From assembly GCF_022808325.1 (NCBI RefSeq), contig NZ_JALGCL010000001.1:1357540-1421539 (forward strand): a DNA stretch of 64,000 bases. Reading direction: 5' to 3'. This DNA comes from Cognatiluteimonas sedimenti. GTDB taxonomy: Bacteria > Pseudomonadota > Gammaproteobacteria > Xanthomonadales > Xanthomonadaceae. The translations under genes were made by a program, and so were the position numbers. Positions 51,910-59,747 of this stretch are shown in pieces. The first letter of the stretch is position 1, and the number at the start of each line of letters is the position of its first letter. Below the pieces are notes generated by a model that worked only from the letters and a program-made list of their open reading frames with translations, ran no database searches and was not told where the DNA came from.

Positions 51910-52380
51910 TCAGTCCTCGACCTTGGACAGCAGGTAGTTCTGCAGCCCCAGGCGGTCGACCAGCCCGAGCTGGGTCTCGATCCAGTCGATGTGCTCTTCC
52001 TCGGATTCGAGGATGCCGGCGAACAGGTCGCGGCTGACGTAGTCCCCGACCTGCTCGCAGTACGCGATCGCATCCTTCAGCGTCGGCAGCGCCTCCAGTT
52101 CCAGCGCCAGGTCCGCCTTCAGCACTTCCAGCGGATCCTCGCCGATGCGCAGCTTGCCCAGGTTCTGGAAGTTGGGCAGGCCGTCCAGGAACAGGATGCG
52201 CTCGGACAGCTTGTCGGCGTGCTTCATCTCGTCGATCGACTCGTGGTGCTCGTGCTCGGCCAGTTCCTTCAGGCCCCAGTTCTTCAGCATCTTGGCGTGC
52301 AGGAAGTACTGGTTGATCGCGATCAACTCGTTGTACAGCGCCTTGTTGAGGTGTTCGATGACCTTGGCGTCGCCCTTCAT
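51910..52380 (-). CDS. bfr: Bacterioferritin
   Basis: The 156-aa 24-mer iron-storage protein starts [20 protein letters not shown] and has the ferroxidase Glu/His set ([42 protein letters not shown]). The Met of DEMKHAD is the heme ligand. GGAG lies upstream of ATG 52380. The bfd ferredoxin lies 127 bp upstream on the same strand; together they store iron and release it. A TAGCAT-type hexamer in the gap may give bfr its own promoter. The 155-bp gap downstream to the kinase stop has a GC hairpin but no T-run. Confidence 0.97.
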   Translation of the reverse strand: MKGDAKVIEHLNKALYNELIAINQYFLHAKMLKNWGLKELAEHEHHESIDEMKHADKLSERILFLDGLPNFQNLGKLRIGEDPLEVLKADLALELEALPTLKDAIAYCEQVGDYVSRDLFAGILESEEEHIDWIETQLGLVDRLGLQNYLLSKVED

Positions 52381-52507
52381 GCCCGCGCTCCGTGTGTGCC
52401 GATGACCGGCGATGCTAACGCCAGGTGGGGAACGAAGGCGGAACGCGAATCGACCGCATCCGCGCGCGCGTCCCGCGTAGCGCGAGCGCGGATGGAAAGG
52501 ACCCGCG

Positions 52508-52711
52508 TCAGGCGGCGTGCGACAGCACCGGCAACGGCAGTTCGCGGCTTGCGTGCACGTCGTCGAGCAGTTGCGCCGCCATCTCCAGGCAGCCGCCGCA
52601 GGTGGAACCACAGCCGGTGCGCATGGTCAGTTCGGCAAGCGTGCGGCAGCCGGCCGCTGCGACCTCGCGGATCTCGCGATCGGTGACCCCATTGCAGATG
52701 CAGACGTACAC
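52508..52711 (-). CDS. bfd: Bacterioferritin-associated ferredoxin
   Basis: The 67-aa [2Fe-2S] protein begins with a GTG start as [17 protein letters not shown], with cysteine ligands in CIC and STCGGC (C-x-C and C-x2-C). It reduces Bfr-bound ferric iron for release. The longer open frame with an ATG at 52786 covers the promoter and is not conserved; GTG 52711 gives the known family N-terminus. A Fur-like box overlaps the likely promoter, which fits induction under iron starvation. Confidence 0.92.
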   Translation of the reverse strand: MYVCICNGVTDREIREVAAAGCRTLAELTMRTGCGSTCGGCLEMAAQLLDDVHASRELPLPVLSHAA

Positions 52712-52754
52712 GGCGGCTCGCGGCTGGTGCGACAGGCGCGATTTTCGCGTCAAA

Positions 52755-52769
52755 TGCGAATGATTGTCA
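52755..52769. promoter_or_regulatory. Fur box and promoter of bfd
   Basis: TGCGAATGATTGTCA matches the 7-1-7 Fur consensus TGATAATNATTATCA at 11 of 14 positions. On the minus strand a perfect TTGACA -35 box overlaps it, with GAAAAT 18 bp later as a possible -10. Fur-Fe would therefore block RNA polymerase when iron is plentiful. Confidence 0.7.
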
Positions 52770-52813
52770 ATCCGAAACGCGCCCACTGGCCGCGCCCACC
52801 CCGGCCCGGCGGT

Positions 52814-53419
52814 TCAACCCTGCCCGCGGCTCCCTGGGCCCGCCGGCTTGCCGGCGCCGGCCAGCGCCCCGCGTGGGGGCGCCGCGCGCGGCCGGGGCCG
52901 TGACCAGCTGTCGGCGCCAGCCGGGGGAATCGCCTGCTGCCCGGCGATCTGCCGGGCGAACGGCGCCAGGTGCCGCAGCGCGCTGGCATAGACCCCGCGC
53001 TTGAACACCACCACGTGCTGCAGCGGATACCAGAAGTCCACCCAGCGCCAGTGATCGAATTCGGGCTTCTCGGTCAGGTCCAGGCGCAGGTCGGATTCGT
53101 CGCCGGTGAACTGCAGCAGGAACCAGACCTGCTTCTGGCCGATGCAGACCAGGTGGTCGTTGCGGCGGATCGCGCGCTGCGGCAACCGGTAGCGCAGCCA
53201 CCCCGGGGTCACCCCGAGCACGGCGACATGCTCCTGGCGCAAGCCGGTCTCTTCCTCGAGCTCCCGGTACATCGCCTCGAGCGGGGTCTCGTCGGTGTTC
53301 ATCCCGCCCTGCGGGAACTGCCAGCCGTCGCGGCGCACGCGCCGGGCCCAGAACACCCGGCCGTCCGGGTGCATCAACACGATGCCGACGTTGGGTCGGT
53401 AACCGTCCGGATCGATCAC
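52814..53419 (-). CDS. rppH: RNA pyrophosphohydrolase
   Basis: The 201-aa Nudix enzyme removes pyrophosphate from triphosphorylated mRNA 5' ends, starting decay by RNase E. It begins (GTG) [20 protein letters not shown], followed by [20 protein letters not shown] and the Nudix core RELEEETGL, then [20 protein letters not shown] lies eight bases before the GTG, which decides the start over upstream ATGs. A Pro/Arg/Gly-rich tail of about 40 residues follows the domain. No leaderless-type hexamer is seen here. Confidence 0.94.
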   Translation of the reverse strand: MIDPDGYRPNVGIVLMHPDGRVFWARRVRRDGWQFPQGGMNTDETPLEAMYRELEEETGLRQEHVAVLGVTPGWLRYRLPQRAIRRNDHLVCIGQKQVWFLLQFTGDESDLRLDLTEKPEFDHWRWVDFWYPLQHVVVFKRGVYASALRHLAPFARQIAGQQAIPPAGADSWSRPRPRAAPPRGALAGAGKPAGPGSRGQG

Positions 53420-53590
53420 GATGCGGACTCCTGAATGCACTGCGTCCGACTCTGCCATGTGCGCGCCGGGGCGACAAGCGCGGCCGCCCGCAATTGACGG
53501 CAAGCGCGCCGGCATGGACAATTCGCGGTTCGCCGCGGGACTTCCCGGTCCTGGCCGGATTGCCGACGGCAACCCGCGCGGCCCACAAAA

Positions 53591-53667
53591 GGCTATGTAG
53601 CTCAGCCGGTTAGAGCACAGCACTCATAATGCTGGGGTCGGTGGTTCGAGTCCACCCATAGCCACCA
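53591..53667 (+). tRNA. tRNA-Met (CAT anticodon, elongator type)
   Basis: The 77-nt cloverleaf has acceptor GGCTATG/CATAGCC, D-arm GCTCAGCCGGTTAGAGC, anticodon arm with CTCATAA (CAT), T-arm GGTTCGAGTCC, and encoded CCA. The overall sequence closely follows the E. coli elongator tRNA-Met. An Ile-tRNA(CAT) with lysidine is a formal alternative because both read CAT; the acceptor-stem start G-C and the variable loop favour Met. Confidence 0.93.
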
Positions 53668-53679
53668 CGCCGCGTCCCC

Positions 53680-54036
53680 ATGGACATCTTCAAGACTTTC
53701 ACCCTAGAAGCCGCCCACCGGCTGCCGAACGTGCCGGCCGGGCACAAGTGCGCGCGCCTGCACGGGCATTCGTTCCGGGTCGAACTGCGGGTGGCGGGCG
53801 AATTGGGCGAGCACAGTGGCTGGGTGATGGACTTCGCGCAGATCAAGGCGGCGTTCGCGCCCTTGCATGAACAACTTGACCACCACTACCTGAACGACAT
53901 CCCCGGACTCGAGAATCCGACCAGCGAACGCCTGGCGATCTGGATCTGGGAGCGGCTGAAGCCGGCGCTGCCCTTGCTCGACGAAGTGGTGGTGCACGAA
54001 ACCTGCACGTCCGGTTGTCGCTATCGGGGCACCTGA
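53680..54036 (+). CDS. queD: 6-carboxy-5,6,7,8-tetrahydropterin synthase
   Basis: The 118-aa zinc enzyme acts in queuosine/7-deazaguanine synthesis. It has H13 in EAAHRLP and H28/H30 in CARLHGHSF as zinc ligands, C24 as the catalytic Cys, LDHHYLND, and [15 protein letters not shown]. It starts 12 bp after the tRNA-Met 3' end and is probably co-transcribed with it. No ribosome site is obvious. Confidence 0.95.
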   Translation: MDIFKTFTLEAAHRLPNVPAGHKCARLHGHSFRVELRVAGELGEHSGWVMDFAQIKAAFAPLHEQLDHHYLNDIPGLENPTSERLAIWIWERLKPALPLLDEVVVHETCTSGCRYRGT

Positions 54037-54067
54037 ACGACCCTGCGCCGCAAGCGCGGGCGCGCGT

Positions 54068-54109
54068 TTGATCCAGGTCATATGAACCCGCGGCCAGGAC
54101 TGGCAAAAT
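54068..54109 (+). promoter_or_regulatory. FNR/ANR-type class II promoter of the cbb3 oxidase cluster
   Basis: TTGAT-CCAG-GTCAT at 54068-54081 matches the FNR/ANR palindrome (TTGAT-N4-ATCAA) at eight of ten positions, with a perfect left half. CAAAAT at 54104-54109 lies at the distance expected for a -10 box when the activator is centred at -41.5, giving a start near 54116. Oxygen-limited induction of cco genes by FNR-type regulators is established in other proteobacteria. Confidence 0.6.
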
Positions 54110-54134
54110 GGCCGGGCACAACCCGGGGTTGCCC

Positions 54135-55619
54135 ATGCCAGTTTCCGATGCCTCCGTGGCAGCGCCCGCCGCTGCCGCCACGCCTGCGCCGCGCGGTTAC
54201 TACAACGACCATGTCGTGCGCCAGTTCGCGACGGCCACCATCTTCTGGGGCATCGTCGGGATGGCGGTGGGCGTGCTGATCGCGGCCCAGCTGTATTGGC
54301 CTGCGCTCAACTTCGACACCCCGTGGCTGACCTACAGCCGGCTGCGGCCGCTGCATACCAATGGCGTGATCTTCGCCTTCGGCGGCTCGGTGCTGTTCGC
54401 GACCTCGTTGTACGTGGTGCAGCGCACCTGCCATGTGCGGCTGGTCTCCGACAAGCTCGCGCAGTTCGTGTTCTGGGGCTGGCAGGCGGCGATGGTCGGC
54501 GCGGTGATCACCCTGCCGCTGGGCATCACCCAGAGCAAGGAATACGCCGAACTCGAGTGGCCGCTGGACCTGCTGATCGCGGTGGTCTGGGTCGCCTACG
54601 GCTGGCTGTTCTTCGGCACCATCGCCAGGCGCCGGGTCAAGCACATCTATGTCGCCAACTGGTTCTACGGCGCCTACATCATCGCCGTGGGCCTGCTGCA
54701 CATCGTCAACAACATGGCGATCCCGGCCGGGCTGTGGAAGTCCTATCCGGTCTACAGCGGCGCGGTCGACGCGATGGCGCAGTGGTGGTACGGCCACAAC
54801 GCGGTGGCGTTCCTGCTGACCGTCGGCTACCTGGCGATGATGTACTACTTCGTGCCCAAGCAGGCGCAGCGGCCGATCTACTCCTACCGGCTGTCGATCG
54901 TGCACTTCTGGGCGCTGATCTCGATCTACATGTGGGCCGGCCCGCACCACCTGCACTACACCGCGCTGCCGGACTGGGCGCAGTCGCTGGGCATGGTGTT
55001 CTCGGTGATCCTGCTGGTGCCGTCGTGGGGCGGCGCGATGAACGGCATCCTCACGCTCTCGGGCGTGTGGCACAAGCTGCGCACCGACCCGATCCTGAAG
55101 TTCCTGATCGTGGCGATCAGCTTCTACATGATCGCGACCTTCGAGGGCCCGCTGCTCTCGATCAAGACCGTCAACTCGCTCAGCCACTACACCGACTGGA
55201 CCATCGGCCACGTCCATGCCGGCACCCTGGGCTGGGTGGCGATGATCTCGATCGGTTCGCTGTACTCGATGTACCCGCGCCTGCTCGGACTGTCGAAGAT
55301 GTATTCGACGAAGTTGATCGACGTGCACTTCTGGCTGCACACGCTGGGCGTGGTGTTCTACATCGTCTCGATGTGGATCGCGGGCATCACCCAGGGCCTG
55401 ATGTGGCGCGCGACCAACGCCGACGGCACCCTGACCTACAGCTTCGTCGAGTCGCTGGTGGCGACCTATCCCTATTACCTGGGGCGCTTGTTCGGCGGCC
55501 TGCTGATCCTGGCCGGCATGTGCCTGATGGCCTGGCACATGTGGAAGACACGGCAACAGGCGCGCGAGCTGGCGCCGGTCCCGGTGATGGCGCCCGACAG
55601 CGCCGAAGCGCTGGCCTGA
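54135..55619 (+). CDS. ccoN: cbb3-type cytochrome c oxidase subunit I
   Basis: The 494-aa catalytic subunit has 12 membrane helices. Heme and CuB ligands are visible: [11 protein letters not shown] (heme b), [12 protein letters not shown] (CuB), [12 protein letters not shown] (CuB), and [18 protein letters not shown] (both hemes). It reduces O2 with high affinity in the inner membrane. The open frame begins at ATG 54108, but the predicted transcription start near 54116 lies after that codon, so ATG 54135 (MPVSDASV) is preferred. It heads a long operon ccoNOQP plus maturation genes. Confidence 0.95.
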   Translation: MPVSDASVAAPAAAATPAPRGYYNDHVVRQFATATIFWGIVGMAVGVLIAAQLYWPALNFDTPWLTYSRLRPLHTNGVIFAFGGSVLFATSLYVVQRTCHVRLVSDKLAQFVFWGWQAAMVGAVITLPLGITQSKEYAELEWPLDLLIAVVWVAYGWLFFGTIARRRVKHIYVANWFYGAYIIAVGLLHIVNNMAIPAGLWKSYPVYSGAVDAMAQWWYGHNAVAFLLTVGYLAMMYYFVPKQAQRPIYSYRLSIVHFWALISIYMWAGPHHLHYTALPDWAQSLGMVFSVILLVPSWGGAMNGILTLSGVWHKLRTDPILKFLIVAISFYMIATFEGPLLSIKTVNSLSHYTDWTIGHVHAGTLGWVAMISIGSLYSMYPRLLGLSKMYSTKLIDVHFWLHTLGVVFYIVSMWIAGITQGLMWRATNADGTLTYSFVESLVATYPYYLGRLFGGLLILAGMCLMAWHMWKTRQQARELAPVPVMAPDSAEALA

Positions 55620-55629
55620 GGACGCGCGC

Positions 55630-56244
55630 ATGGGAATCGCACACGAGAAGCTCGAGAAGAACATCGGCCTGCTGGCGGTGCTGGTCGCGGTCGCGATCTC
55701 GCTCGGCGGCCTGGCGGAAATCGTGCCGCTGATGTTCCAGGCCGAGGCGATCAAGCCGCTGCCCGGCGTGACCCCCTACCCGGCGCTGCAACTGGCCGGC
55801 CGCGACGTCTACACCCGCGAGGGCTGCTACGGCTGCCATTCGCAGATGGTGCGCACGCTGCGCTTCGAGACCGAGCGCTACGGGCATTACTCGATGGCCG
55901 GCGAATCGGTGTACGACCGCCCGTTCCAGTGGGGCAGCAAGCGCACCGGGCCGGACCTGGCGCGGGTCGGCGGCCGCTACTCCGACGACTGGCACCGCGT
56001 GCACCTCACCGATCCGCGCGCGGTGGTGCCCGAATCCAACATGCCGGCGTTCCCGTGGCTGGCCGAGACCGCGCTCGACGGTGCCCAAGTGACGGCGCAC
56101 ATGCGCGCGCTGCAGCGCCTGGGTGATCCGTACAGCGACGAAGACATCAGGCAGGCGGCCGACGCGGTTTCGGGCAAGACCGAACTCGACGCGGTGGTGG
56201 CCTACCTGCAGGGCCTGGGCAAGCACGCGCCGCGGGGGAACTGA
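55630..56244 (+). CDS. ccoO: cbb3-type cytochrome c oxidase subunit II (monoheme c)
   Basis: The 204-aa membrane-anchored cytochrome c has an N-terminal anchor ([20 protein letters not shown]), then [18 protein letters not shown] with the heme-binding CYGCH near residue 69, and [14 protein letters not shown]. Met ligands for heme lie in SNMPAFPWL. It passes electrons from CcoP to CcoN and lies 10 bp after ccoN. Confidence 0.97.
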   Translation: MGIAHEKLEKNIGLLAVLVAVAISLGGLAEIVPLMFQAEAIKPLPGVTPYPALQLAGRDVYTREGCYGCHSQMVRTLRFETERYGHYSMAGESVYDRPFQWGSKRTGPDLARVGGRYSDDWHRVHLTDPRAVVPESNMPAFPWLAETALDGAQVTAHMRALQRLGDPYSDEDIRQAADAVSGKTELDAVVAYLQGLGKHAPRGN

Positions 56245-56245
56245 G

Positions 56246-56410
56246 ATGCTTTCCGGGATCCTGACCCTGTTGCTGATGCTGCTGTTCCTCGGCGTGTGGG
56301 CGTGGTCGTGGCAGCCGCGCCATCGCGCGCGCTTCGATGCCGCGGCGCGACTCGCGCTGGACGAGGGTGAAACCGACATCGACGCCTCCACCCGGGAGCC
56401 GCAGTCATGA
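56246..56410 (+). CDS. ccoQ: cbb3 oxidase small subunit CcoQ
   Basis: The 54-aa single-span protein, MLSGILTLLLMLLFLGVWAW then an acidic tail (DEGETDIDAS), is typical of CcoQ/FixQ, which stabilises the complex. It starts one base after the ccoO stop, and its own stop overlaps the ccoP start (ATGA), which shows tight coupling. Confidence 0.9.
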   Translation: MLSGILTLLLMLLFLGVWAWSWQPRHRARFDAAARLALDEGETDIDASTREPQS

Positions 56411-57357
56411 GCAGTGGCTGGTCCGCATTCGTCATCGCCCTGGCCGCGTTCAACATCCTGGGTTGCGCCTGGCTGTTGTGGTGGACGTCCAAGCGTCGCC
56501 CCGGCGACCCGAAGCCGGAGGACACCAGCCACTTCTGGGACGGCGACATCACCGAATACAACAAGCCGATGCCGCGCTGGTGGATCAACGGCTTCTACCT
56601 GGCGATCGCGTTCGGGATCGGCTACCTGTTCTGGTATGGCGGCCTCGGCAGCCATCCCGGGATCAGCGGTTGGTCCTCGCAGGGCGAGCATGCGCTGGAC
56701 AAGGTCGCTGCCGACGCGCGCCTGGAGGAGACCTTCCGGCCGTACCGCGACCAGCCGTTGCCGGTGCTGGCGAAGGACCCGCAGGCGCTGGCGCTGGGGC
56801 GCTCGATCTTCGCCAACACCTGCGCCACCTGCCATGGCTCCTCGGCCCAGGGCGCGATCGGTTACCCCAACCTCACCGACGACATCTGGCATTGGGGCGG
56901 CGCGCCGGATCAGGTGCTGCAGACCGTGCTCGATGGCCGCGAAGGCGTGATGCCGCCGTGGGGCCAGGTGCTGACCGGCATGGGCGGCGACAACGCGGTC
57001 GACTACGTGGTCGCCTACGTGCGCGCGCTCGGCGACCCGGCGCGGATGAGCAACAACTTCATGGCCGCGCAGGGCAGGCAGCTGTACGACGGCGTCTGCG
57101 TCGCCTGCCATGGCAAGGACGGCAAGGGCAATACCGAGATGGGCGCGCCCGACCTCACCGACGACTACTGGCTGTACGGCAGCAGCCGCGACGCGCTGCG
57201 CAAGACGATCATCGATGGCCGCCACGGCAGCATGCCGGCGCACCGCGGGCTGCTTGGCGAGACCCGCAGCCGGCTGGTGGCGGCCTGGGTCTGGTCGCTG
57301 TCGCAACAGCAGCAACCGGCGGCGACTGGCAATGGCGCCGGCGAAGGCGCACCGTAG
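56407..57357 (+). CDS. ccoP: cbb3-type cytochrome c oxidase subunit III (diheme c)
   Basis: The 316-aa subunit has two N-terminal membrane helices with KPMPRWWINGFYLAIAFGIG between, and two c-type hemes: NTCATCHGSSAQG near residue 138 and VCVACHGKDGKGN near 236. It has Met ligands in VMPPWG and SMPAHRG. It is the electron entry subunit. The C-terminus is Gln/Gly-rich and short. Confidence 0.97.
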   Translation: MSSGWSAFVIALAAFNILGCAWLLWWTSKRRPGDPKPEDTSHFWDGDITEYNKPMPRWWINGFYLAIAFGIGYLFWYGGLGSHPGISGWSSQGEHALDKVAADARLEETFRPYRDQPLPVLAKDPQALALGRSIFANTCATCHGSSAQGAIGYPNLTDDIWHWGGAPDQVLQTVLDGREGVMPPWGQVLTGMGGDNAVDYVVAYVRALGDPARMSNNFMAAQGRQLYDGVCVACHGKDGKGNTEMGAPDLTDDYWLYGSSRDALRKTIIDGRHGSMPAHRGLLGETRSRLVAAWVWSLSQQQQPAATGNGAGEGAP

Positions 57358-57361
57358 GCGC

Positions 57362-57658
57362 ATGCCCGCCATCCTGCCGACGCCCGAATTCGACCACCCG
57401 CCGCGCCCAATGGTGCAGCGGGTTGGCGCGATCCTGTGGCCCAGCTTCTTCGCCGCCGGGGTCGCGACGATGGTGTTCTTCGCCTTCGTCGACCCGCTGG
57501 CGCTGCGCGACATGACCTTCCCGCACCTGGCGATCAGCCGCGGCACGGGCTACACCGTCGGTTTTTTCACCTTCTGGCTGGCGACCGCGTCGTCGAGCCT
57601 GTTCACCTGGATCCTGCTGCGGCCGTCGAGCCGCTTCAACGGACCCGGCTCCCGGTAG
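57362..57658 (+). CDS. Small two-helix membrane protein in the cco cluster, unknown
   Basis: The 98-aa protein has two membrane helices (AILWPSFFAAGVATMVFFAFVD near residue 22; FFTFWLATASSSLFTWILL near 65). It begins MPAILPTPEFDHPPRPMVQR and has a basic tail. It starts 4 bp after ccoP and ends 9 bp before ccoG, so it belongs to the operon. I do not recognise it from FixNOQP/GHIS clusters of other groups. A role in oxidase assembly or stability is inferred from position only. Confidence 0.7.
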   Translation: MPAILPTPEFDHPPRPMVQRVGAILWPSFFAAGVATMVFFAFVDPLALRDMTFPHLAISRGTGYTVGFFTFWLATASSSLFTWILLRPSSRFNGPGSR

Positions 57659-57667
57659 CAAGGCGTC

Positions 57668-59221
57668 ATGAGCAAGCCCATCGACATCGACCTGCTGGAC
57701 TCCGGCGGCGACTCGCTGTACGTCAGCGAGCGCAAAGTCTATCCGCGCGACGTTTCGGGACGCTACGACCGCCTGCGCAAGCTCGCGGTGTTCTGGCTGC
57801 TGGGCATGTACTACGTGTTCCCGTGGCTACGGTGGGATGGTCGCCAGGCAGTGCTGTTCGACCTGCCGGCGCGCAAGTTCCACGTCTTCGGCCTGACTTT
57901 CTGGCCGCAGGATTTCAGCCTGCTGGCGCTGTTGCTGATCATCCTCGCGCTGACCCTGTTCTCCGTCACCGCGCTGGCCGGGCGGCTGTGGTGCGGCTAC
58001 GCCTGCCCGCAGACGGTGTGGACCGAGTGCTTCCTGTGGATGGAGCGCTGGACCGAAGGCGACCGCGCCAAGCGGATGAAGCTGGACGCGGGCCCGTGGA
58101 ACCGCGAGAAGATCCTGCGCAAGGGCAGCAAGCACATCCTCTGGTTCGTGTTCGCGCTGTGGACCGGCTTCACCTTCGTCGGCTTCTTCACCCCGATCGT
58201 GGGCCTGTGGGCACGCGCCTGGCCATTCGACTGGAATGGCTGGGAAAGCTTCTGGGTGGGGTTCTACGCGCTGGCCACCTGGGGCAACGCCGGCATCCTG
58301 CGCGAGCAGGTCTGCAAGTACATGTGCCCGTACGCGCGCTTCCAGAGCGCGATGTTCGACCGCGACACCCTGATCATCGCCTACGACCCGATGCGCGGCG
58401 AGCCACGCGGCCCGCGCAAGCGCGGCCTGCCGAGCGTCCTGGAGCGCGCCCGCGGCCTGCTCGACCCGCGCACCGCCTACGACTACGTGTTCCGCGCCAG
58501 CCGCCATCCCAGCGCGGCGGCGAACAGGTTGCAGGCGGCCGGCACGATCATGCTTGGCGACGCCGGCGCCCTCGGCGAAGCCGCGCCACTGCCGAAGTTC
58601 GCGTTCGAGGACCTGGGCGACTGCATCGACTGCACCATGTGCGTGCAGGTGTGCCCGGTCGGCATCGACATCCGCAACGGCCTGCAGTACGAGTGCATCG
58701 CCTGCGGCGCCTGCATCGACGCCTGCGACGACGTGATGGACAAGATGGGCTATCCACGCGGGCTGATCCGCTATTCCACCCAGAACGCGATCGACGGCAA
58801 GCCGACCAGGGTCACGCGACCGCGGATCCTGGTATACGGCGCGATGCTGCTGGTGCTGGTCGCGGGCTTCGCCTGGGGCATCGCCGCGCGCAGTCCGCTG
58901 ATCGTCGACGTGCTGCGCGATCGCAACGCGCTGTACCGCGAAACCGCCACCGGCATCGACAACGGCTACACCCTGAAGCTGGTCAACAAGACCGACCGCG
59001 CCCAGGCCTACACCGTGCGCATCGAATCGGCGGCCGGCCTGCAGTTGCGCGGCGGCCCGCGCCTGCCGGTGCACGCCGATGCGCAGCAGGTGCTGTCGCT
59101 GCCGCTGGAAGTCTCGGCGCCAGGCACGCTGCGCGGGCGCCAGGCGCTGCGGTTCGTGATCGAGGCCGATGACGGCAGCGCCAGCGACACCGTCGACAGC
59201 AACTTCTTCGGACCGATGTAA
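57668..59221 (+). CDS. ccoG: Cytochrome c oxidase accessory protein CcoG (membrane ferredoxin-like)
   Basis: The 517-aa FixG/RdxA-type protein has several membrane helices, LWCGYACPQTVWTECFLWME and EQVCKYMCPYARFQSAMFD. A double [4Fe-4S] ferredoxin part follows (DCIDCTMCVQVCPVGIDI; YECIACGACIDACDDVMDKM), then a C-terminal immunoglobulin-like FixG domain. CcoG reduces Cu(II) for cbb3 assembly in known systems. Between EPRGPRKR and DLGDCIDC there is an extra segment of about 55 residues (about 256-312: RARGLLDPRTAYDYVFRAS and so on) that I do not recall from the canonical protein. Confidence 0.93.
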   Translation: MSKPIDIDLLDSGGDSLYVSERKVYPRDVSGRYDRLRKLAVFWLLGMYYVFPWLRWDGRQAVLFDLPARKFHVFGLTFWPQDFSLLALLLIILALTLFSVTALAGRLWCGYACPQTVWTECFLWMERWTEGDRAKRMKLDAGPWNREKILRKGSKHILWFVFALWTGFTFVGFFTPIVGLWARAWPFDWNGWESFWVGFYALATWGNAGILREQVCKYMCPYARFQSAMFDRDTLIIAYDPMRGEPRGPRKRGLPSVLERARGLLDPRTAYDYVFRASRHPSAAANRLQAAGTIMLGDAGALGEAAPLPKFAFEDLGDCIDCTMCVQVCPVGIDIRNGLQYECIACGACIDACDDVMDKMGYPRGLIRYSTQNAIDGKPTRVTRPRILVYGAMLLVLVAGFAWGIAARSPLIVDVLRDRNALYRETATGIDNGYTLKLVNKTDRAQAYTVRIESAAGLQLRGGPRLPVHADAQQVLSLPLEVSAPGTLRGRQALRFVIEADDGSASDTVDSNFFGPM

Positions 59222-59745
59222 TGGAAAGCAAGCACGACGCTCCCGGCAACGCCGGTTCCTCGCCCTGGCGCCAGCCGGTCGTCTGGCTGGTGTTGGCCTT
59301 GGTGGCCGCGGCCGTCGTCGGCAGCGTGGTGATGCTGATCGTGGCCGGCGATGGCGCCAGCGACGCGGTCCCCGACCATGTGCAGCGCACCGCCGGCGCC
59401 CAGGTCGCCGACCTCGGCCCGGATGCGATGGCGCAACAGCGCCAGCTGAGCGCGATCGTGCGCATCGACGCCAGGCGCGGCGTGGTGCAGGCGGTCCCGG
59501 TCACCGGCAGCTTCGACCGCGGCGCGCCGTTGCGGCTGGCCCTGCACCACCCGGTGCGCGAGGCCGACGACCGGATGCTCGAGCTGCAGCCTTCCGCCAT
59601 CGGCTGGGAAACCCGCGCGCGCATCGACGGCGGCCACGACTGGAACCTGCAACTGGCGCCGGCCGATGGCCACTGGCGCCTGCGCGGCCGCCTGCCGAAG
59701 GCACAGCTCGCCGCACGCGTGGCGCCGGCGCTGCAGGCGCCGTAA
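59221..59745 (+). CDS. ccoH: FixH/CcoH family cbb3 assembly protein
   Basis: The 174-aa protein has one N-terminal membrane helix (PVVWLVLALVAAAVVGSVVMLI, near residue 20) and a beta-rich periplasmic FixH domain (LRLALHHPVREADDRMLELQ; WNLQLAPADGHWRLRGRLP). It helps oxidase assembly next to CcoI. Its ATG overlaps the last base of the ccoG TAA. Confidence 0.88.
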   Translation: MESKHDAPGNAGSSPWRQPVVWLVLALVAAAVVGSVVMLIVAGDGASDAVPDHVQRTAGAQVADLGPDAMAQQRQLSAIVRIDARRGVVQAVPVTGSFDRGAPLRLALHHPVREADDRMLELQPSAIGWETRARIDGGHDWNLQLAPADGHWRLRGRLPKAQLAARVAPALQAP

Positions 59746-59747
59746 AC

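Noticed and set aside
53591..53667. tRNA gene as an integration (att) site
   Set aside because: There is no integrase nearby and no direct repeat of the tRNA 3' end in the window; queD follows immediately, as ordinary chromosome.
54108..54134. ATG 54108 as the ccoN start
   Set aside because: It would lie upstream of the transcription start predicted from the FNR site and -10 box; the extra nine residues are not known in the family.
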